This document shows, one piece after another, positions 56,369-64,000 of a stretch of DNA of 64,000 bases. Where the stretch lies: contig OX463787.1 in the NCBI GenBank assembly GCA_949825025.1, positions 1,612,001 to 1,676,000 on the forward strand. Direction: 5' to 3'. The notes below the pieces were generated by a model that worked only from the letters and a program-made list of their open reading frames with translations, ran no database searches and was not told the origin of the DNA. A program made the translations under genes and the position numbers. Each line of letters begins with the position of its first letter. Position 1 is the stretch's first letter. The stretch is from Siphlonurus alternatus. Taxonomy: Eukaryota; Arthropoda; Insecta; Ephemeroptera; Siphlonuridae.

Positions 56369-59300
56369 TTACCAGTTGTCAAGGAACTCAAATCCGGTCT
56401 TTGGGATGTTCTGGAATAATTAAAGATTTATAAGTATGCCATAATACAAGGTGAGGTACATTTTATGTATTTTGCTGTCTTTGCATTGTTTCAGGAGCCC
56501 AGAAGAATGCGGGAAAGAGTTCTGAGAGCCTAGTAAGTCCAAGCATGGTTACAAAATAACTCTTACTGACAAGGCTAAATAATATCGGCCTGGCCACACT
56601 CGAAATGGTAAAATGGCATCAAGGGTATTGTTTGTATTGTTTCAATCAATAGTGAAAATGGTCTATCTACATTTGTATAAAAAAATACAAATTTATCAGG
56701 AGTACCAAATTATGCATCTATGATTTTTTTTTAGATACTTTTAAGCTTGGAAACAAATTATTTTTAAAACAGTAATGCCAACCAAACTTCTTAATAATAA
56801 AAAAAGAGTATGGGACTGGCAAAACTTTCAATAAACGATTCAAAATGGTAAATACTCAAGAAAGTGGATTTCATTTTTTATCAGAGTTGCGTATTTGTAC
56901 CCTCTTCTCATTTTTATGCTGAAGTATTGCATTAATATGGGTGGAAAAAAGTTGAATACACTATGACAGTCCTTGCATTTTTTGGTTCAAATTACAGTTT
57001 ACCGCCCAAAAAAGTTAAGTATAGCTGACATCTAATTAGTATTTCAAATATACAGTACCTCCGGTTTCAAGATTTGACGGCATTCATTAAATAAAAATGT
57101 AATTGGTGACTCACCGCTGCATTGTCTGCGCTGCCGGGAGGAGGGGTGGGGGGCAGCAGGGGCAACTCTCCCTCCCCTCCGCTCGCGTGCTCCGACAAAT
57201 CCTCCTCGTCTTCACTCTGGGCCCTCGGGGCTGCCTTGGTGACCTGGGGACAACGAGCTTTGAGTCAAGGGATGTGTTTTACCTTTTCTAAGATGAATGA
57301 TAACTTCCAACAAACGACTCATGTATATTATGTGCATCCATGAAGGACACCAATACAAGACTAGCTTATAAACTGATAGGATCCAATTATTTCATTATAG
57401 AAATCAAAAATATGTTTTAACTCAAAACGACGAATCAGTATTCTGACTTCCTGGCAGTTAGAAATCAAAAGGCTCAAGATATTAATCCCAAGTTTTACAA
57501 CGCTGATGCTATGACAAATAAAAAATTGTGCTTGCCTCAACTAGATAAATCCAATTTCAGAAATGTATTAAATTGCCAAGCTGTTCATGGTTTCTACCAT
57601 CTAATTTACAAATCCTCTGGTTATCATACAGCTTAACAATCTTGTATTTGTAAATTGTGTAACCAACATTGTAGCAAATATCATTTAAATATCTGTAAAT
57701 CTAGAATCAAACCTATCAGCGATTATGCCAAGGGAGACAATATAATCTCTACTTTAAATATCATACAGTATAAGCACCAAGATTTTCTTATTATTTTTAT
57801 CATGTACAGTATCCACAATGTTTGATATGTTATTATGATGTACAATCTCAATATTGCCCATCATTATTTCTGTATTGCTTAATTGTTTGTCTGTATTTTT
57901 GTATACACTTATCTATTTTTGTAACCATGTACAGTATCACAAACCTTAGTTTACGCATGGAAGACATTTTGAATAGAAAATAGTACCGTTTTGCGTTACG
58001 ACCTTAATTTTTTAACGATAGGCGCTCGATTAGAAAAAAACATCACATCCCTAGTTTAGTTTGCCGGTATATGAGAACGCCACGACCGTGGGCGCGGCAA
58101 TCCGCTTGCCTAGTGGCCATCCCAAGTATCTAATAGACTTTTAACCTGTTATTAGTACTGACATCATGGTTTAATATTCATTAATTTAGCGAACTTTAAA
58201 ACCAAAACAGAAAATGAACGCTGCCATGATTTTTGTTATTGTGACGTCACAGGAGCTCGAAATCGATTAATTAAATCGAACCGAATCGAACTAAACCGAT
58301 CAGCTGAGCTGAAAAAAGGCCTTCGTTTTAAAATAAAAGACAGATCGGAATATACGTCTATATACGCCTCCAGAAGCTATAATAAATCCAGAATGTTACT
58401 TTTAAATGCGTAAGGGTGCTTATTTTTTTTAATTTCACCACTTTTTTTCAAGTTTTTAGCATTTTTGGTGTCGACGTTTTGTCACAACAGCGGCTCCATG
58501 CGGCCCCACTGGCCCCAGGCTTTCGTCTGGAAGAGGTGCAAACTGGTCGAAGTGGTGGCGACGCGATTTTTAAATCAAATTAAACTTACTTTTTTATACT
58601 TTTTTCTAATAGTTATACATATTATAGAAGCATGTAATATTTTTAAAAAATTCCATAGTTTAAAATAACCTTGTTGTGGGACATTTTTAAAAAATGAAGA
58701 TTACTACGCCTTGGCGACGTCTAGTCTGTGATCTCAGGCGTAATCTAAGGCTTGTTTTACTGTATGTATGTTGATCTTAATTTTATTATATATGTACACT
58801 TTTTGTGTTTAATAAAAACTAATACGTAATAATAATAAAAGCCACCACAATCTACCTTCTCCACGATTGGCACCGAAGATTTCCTGGTGGGCGGTGGGGG
58901 AGGTTTCTTGATAGGTGTGGCTTTAGCGGGGGGAGGAGGTGGGGGCGGTGAGCGAGGTTTGAGCACCGCCGGCTTGATGATCTTCGGGGCAGAGGCAAGC
59001 TCCGTCAACAGACTCTCCCTCTCCACACAGCCTTCTCCGACAGATTTGCTGTAACGTCACAAATCAAGATGATGAATATCGTACATAATGTAACTATGAA
59101 GTTTTTCAGCAATCAATTTGATATTCTCTGTGATGCAGAGAGGCCAGTGGCAGCGTGATGTGATTTTTTTTTATATATAGAGAAAGGGAGAGAGAGCAGC
59201 AAAAAATTTACAAGAAAATAATACGGTACTTGGTATTTTGTTGTGTTTTATAGTGGGTCATGTAACATTAAAATAAAACAGGCACAAATAGTATGAAATA

Positions 59301-61062
59301 ATAATACGGGACCAACTGCTGATTAAAGAATAAACCTGCCCCCCTCTCTACGAGAAACCAAATTTAATTTCTTGGCGTAATTGAACTTCTTTTCATATCT
59401 GTGAAATGTTATTGAAGTTAATATTTTGAAAACATCTACATATTTTTTCTCTAATTTTGAATAAAAAATTTCATGGTGGTTATTTATTTTACTTTATTTT
59501 AGATTTTAATCCTGGCCAGTGAACTTGAGACTAAAAAATGTGCTAAATGTTAGCACCAATTTAGCCCATGGTTAAGTAAAATCTTAAAAACTCACTGTTA
59601 AGAAATCTAGGATTAAGTGAAGTTTCAGTGCTTTGTGAATGCCCCACCCTGCAGGTACTTCCCCAAACTAACCTGTGTGCATATAACGGTCTCAGGGAGC
59701 TATATAGAAAGTGGGTTGCTATGTTACTTTCCCTAAGACGCCGTAACTACTGTACATTTATTTAATTTTAATTTCCCAAAGAGTTGTCAGAAATCATACA
59801 TAGAAATAAATGAAAATACAGTAAATACAAAATACTTGTCTGGTAATATAATGCTATTTTTTTTTTGTAAGTTGGTATATCAGGGTAATTAAAATGACAA
59901 ATTAAAATCTAAACACCAATTTCTCTCCCTGATACCATGCATCCCATCAGTAGCTGTCCAGACTTGTGTAAAACTGACGTACCTTGCGAAGGGTAGCTTG
60001 AAGACAGCCGTCTTACTGATGAGTCTATTTAAGATGGTCTGCTTGCTTGGGCTCCCGTTGCCTATCAGTTTCGCACTTGATCCCCCGAGGACCAGACTGG
60101 GAGGGTCCATTTCCGGCACGGGGGGAGCGGGCGGCTTGGCTCGTCTGACGGGAGTGGAGCTTTTGGACATCTTTTTTTGTCCTCCCGAGGGGAGAGGGTC
60201 TCCGAAGTTGCGCAAGTCTTGCTGACTTCGGGTGAGCCACGAGAAAGGGGCAGAATGCTCGTCACGCCATTTTATACCCTGCAGAAATTTGTATGAGTTT
60301 AGAGTGTGGTTTTAATGGAAGGAAGTTTAATAGAAGGTTCAGTAGCCAGTCCAATGGAACCAGCTTGTCGTCAGGAGTCTATTATTGAACTTGCTACTGA
60401 ACCTTCTATGATGACTCTTTGTTATTCATGGAAGGAATTTCATAGAATTAAGGTTCAGTATAGCCAGTCCAATGGAGTCATTAGCATAATATTGAAATCG
60501 AGGTATGCATATTATACCATATGCATATTATCAAAACCAAAGAATATCATATCAAGAAAGAAATGAAAAAAATAAAACTACTGTATGATATTTGCATTGT
60601 ACAGTATATGACGGTATGCAATTAATAGTATGCATATGCATACAGTATGATGCCGGTATGCATATCATATTATGCATACTGTGTATTGCCTAGCTGTATG
60701 CATATGATATGCCAATAGTTTGACATGCCCGCCGAGACACGATATGCATACGTTACCTTTCCCGAAGATCCATCCTCATAGACGACGTATTTGGCTCCAG
60801 TTTGTACTCTCAAACACGGGAAAACCTCGGCGGGCACTGCAACTTCACGTGCCGAGTGCTGGTGAGAACGCGTGTATTTTAGAACGGCCTCTGGCCGGAT
60901 GATCGCTTCGTCCACGATTTGTCTTTGCTCCGGCACACTCAAGGCGTCCCAAAGAGATTCGTAAGCTTCTCTTGTATGATTTATTTCTTCAACGATACGT
61001 TTAGCTAGTGGATTTAATGTATGAAAATATTCGTCGACGTAATTAATAACTGTTGGACTCAT
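56369..61062 (-). CDS. C1orf198 homologue (DUF4706 protein)
   Basis: Five exons with agreeing phases: 60757-61062, 59983-60278, 58856-59048, 57115-57243 and 56369-56410. They give 321 residues, close to the 327 of human C1orf198. The N-terminal DUF4706 block is clear: YFHTLNPLAKRIVEEI (12-27), then the PEQRQIVDEAIIRPEA stretch, and GIKWRDEHSAPFSWLTRSQQ across the first splice (IKW about 104-106). The last exon is only 14 codons but encodes IPKTGFEFLDNW and the stop, matching the vertebrate C-terminus. Between these lie proline-rich stretches (KPPAPPVP, SPPPPPPPA, PPPPPTRK) that could bind SH3 or WW domains, and an acidic segment (SEDEEDLSEH). The molecular function of the family is unknown to me. 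Introns contain family K palindromes and a TATGCATA-rich tract. The gene converges on PPP1R15. Confidence 0.9.
56690..56935. mobile_element. Very degenerate family A/B MITE
   Basis: It retains GGAGTACCAAATTATGCATC at the left and TTTGTACCCTCTTCTCATTT at the right around a diverged centre. It lies in the last intron of the DUF4706 gene. Confidence 0.45.
60318..60480. repeat. Palindromic repeat, family K
   Basis: TAGAAGGTTCAGTAGCCAGT, CCAATGGAACCAGCTTGTCG and the inverse TTGCTACTGAACCTTCTATG, followed by a second partial unit with GTTCAGTATAGCCAGTCCAA. It lies in intron 1 of the DUF4706 gene. Confidence 0.85.
60495..60755. repeat. TATGCATA-rich tract
   Basis: At least seven ATGCATA/TATGCAT words within 260 bases, ending just at the splice donor of DUF4706 exon 1. 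It could be a degenerate satellite-like sequence or a POU/octamer-type site cluster; the sequence alone does not decide. Confidence 0.7.
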
Positions 61063-62214
61063 TTTTATATTAGAATTTTGGAGAAACTACGTTCTGCTGA
61101 CCACGCCCGACATTTTTGTTTTCTTCTTAAATCTTGCTACAAAAACTGCTAACGTTTTACTACAAAGCTGCGCAAAATCAAAATTATTATTGTGCGCATC
61201 ATCAAAATGTGCTTTTTTGATATTCGAAAGAGTCTACAGAGGAATCTTTTAGCGCGTAATTTCAAAAATAAAAAGCGCAGTGCAAATACAAAGTTCCTCT
61301 ACTTTGGAACTTTGGTGCAAATAGCTACTACCTTCTTCAAGGCTCAAAGTTGCTGTCAACCGATTTTATTTAATTTTCCATGCATTGATACCATGAAATA
61401 AAAAATGTGTGTTGTTGTTTTTTCTTTGACGAAACTTGATCACCATAAAAAATAAGAGATAAATAATGATATCATGATGCTCACGATTCACGATTTCACG
61501 AATATGTAATTCTCTTAATTTTACTAAAATTTTTTTTTTAATAATTACAACTCTTACAAATGGAGCTGGGGTAAAGTTTGAATTGCTCCAAAAGGCCATA
61601 GTGTTGTATGTACAGTAGATCAATTTAGAAAATTTAATATAGTACACTAAAGTGTTTTCAGTACATACATCACTTAAAAAGAAAATTCCAGATTATAGTC
61701 TTCGCTGAAAGAATTTGTTGGTTTATTTTACCTGCTATTGACTACACTAGTTGTTTCTGAAAATTTACCTTTGCAGTATTGTTATCACCATGCTTCATTA
61801 AGGCAGGTAATTAACAATGCTTAAAAGGTATTTTTTTTAAGGCAACAAGTGTACATTAGTTTCCAGATAGTACCATTTTATGATCATAACACTAATAATA
61901 ATGTTAATTTTCTGCTGATTATATTGTGAAGGAATAATAAAAAGAATTGTTTTATATATCTTGGTTCCAAATTTTATTGGAATATAATAGAGTTTACTGA
62001 AGAAGGAATGATGTTGTTATAATTAACCAATTAAAACATACAGTGGTATCAATACCACATTCTGATATAAAGAGTTAAATCACGGAATGTATAACTAATG
62101 CAGTACATTTTGAATTGGAATGGAATTATATAAAATTGTTGTGACGACGTTCATAACTAAAAACCAGAAATCTTTAGCTATGAACTCCGTCCTTGGATTT
62201 CTTCGGTGGACTCT
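61063..62214. other. Intergenic region between the DUF4706 gene and RPS23
   Basis: It should include the DUF4706 promoter (above 61062, minus strand) and the RPS23 3' UTR. A family F foldback lies at 61755-61857. No other gene is supported; the open frames here lack splice signals or conserved motifs. Confidence 0.6.
61755..61857. mobile_element. Foldback MITE, family F, diverged
   Basis: CTGAAAATTTACCTTTGCAG and TATTGTTATCACCATG at the left correspond to AATTAACAATGCTT and AAGGCAACAAGTGTACA at the right. Confidence 0.55.
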
Positions 62215-63720
<1,506 letters not shown>

Positions 63721-63824
63721 TTATTAATATCTCCGGCTATCACCTATCAGTAACATTTAATACAGTACGTAACATTTTTGTCAAATTAACTTTTTTAACT
63801 TTTTAACATTTTTGTCAAGAATTT

Positions 63825-63948
63825 AAAGGTCTGTTAGTAAACCCTGCTCTGTGTACACTTTCTACACCAAATCGACCTTATGTTCAGGTGCATAAGGTCG
63901 ATTGGGTGTAGAAAGTGTACACCGAGCAGGGTTTACGAACAGACCTTA
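63825..63948. mobile_element. Near-perfect inverted repeat (AAAGGTCTGTTAGTAAACCC)
   Basis: Arms of about 57 bases run from AAAGGTCTGTTAGTAAACCC and ATCGACCTTAT to the inverse ATAAGGTCGATTGGGTGTAG and GGTTTACGAACAGACCTTA, with very few mismatches and a loop of about ten bases. It lies upstream of the visible RPS23 exons, probably in an intron. Confidence 0.88.
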
Positions 63949-63984
63949 TGAGTCTTTGGCTCTCAGATTGCAGGTGAGAAGGAC

Positions 63985-64000
63985 AATAGAGTATCGACCT
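63985..64000. mobile_element. Left edge of a family B MITE cut by the window end
   Basis: The window ends with AGAGTATCGACCT, the characteristic left terminus of family B. Confidence 0.65.

Noticed and set aside
56495..56533. Plus-strand acceptor followed by a 12-codon frame ending in TAG (EPRRMRERVLRA)
   Set aside because: The acceptor is good, but it lies beyond the PPP1R15 stop and inside the intron of an opposite-strand gene, with no partner exon; a chance match is more likely.
57103..57343. Plus-strand frames opposite DUF4706 exon 4
   Set aside because: Antisense shadows of a proline-rich exon whose minus-strand splice sites and phases fit the gene model.

Overview
This is a eukaryotic nuclear window, most likely from an arthropod. 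It is AT-rich, its genes are split by spliceosomal introns, and one gene encodes a cuticular chitin-binding protein of the obstructor/CPAP3 type, a family known from arthropods. I cannot name the species. All gene models below were built by eye from reading frames, GT/AG splice sites and matching intron phases; none has transcript support.

Layout. 1-9.2 kb: no gene seen, only dispersed repeats. 9.2-15.4 kb (minus): a caspase-like gene in which a complete caspase domain (SSHGG, ACRG) is joined in phase to a second caspase-like domain lacking the catalytic pair. 17.3-18.6 kb (minus): the C-terminal FG-repeat part of a nucleoporin, with an internal duplication and a frameshift that bypasses the old stop. 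19.7-29.45 kb (minus): a five-exon CPAP3/obstructor gene with a signal peptide and three CBM14 domains. 29.6-40.3 kb: gene-poor, with two weak orphan coding-like segments nearby. 40.3-51.45 kb (plus): a seven-exon PPP1R15 (GADD34/CReP) homologue, preceded by an upstream ORF. 56.37-61.06 kb (minus): a five-exon homologue of human C1orf198 (DUF4706). 62.2-63.7 kb (minus): the last two coding exons of ribosomal protein S23, whose 5' part lies beyond the window.

The genes show no operon-like organisation and no obvious shared pathway. PPP1R15 (eIF2alpha phosphatase targeting) and RPS23 both concern translation, but their proximity need not mean anything.

Most of the remaining sequence consists of repeats. 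I recognise about ten families of short foldback (MITE-like) elements, several with TA, TTAA or 8-bp flanks. There is also a SINE family whose head is clearly 5S rRNA-derived; its core recurs with a tRNA-like head and with different tails. One foldback family carries abutting 3' and 5' splice-site motifs (CAG|GTRAG), and some copies sit inside introns of the genes here. Simple (TTTA)n and (CT)n arrays are also present.
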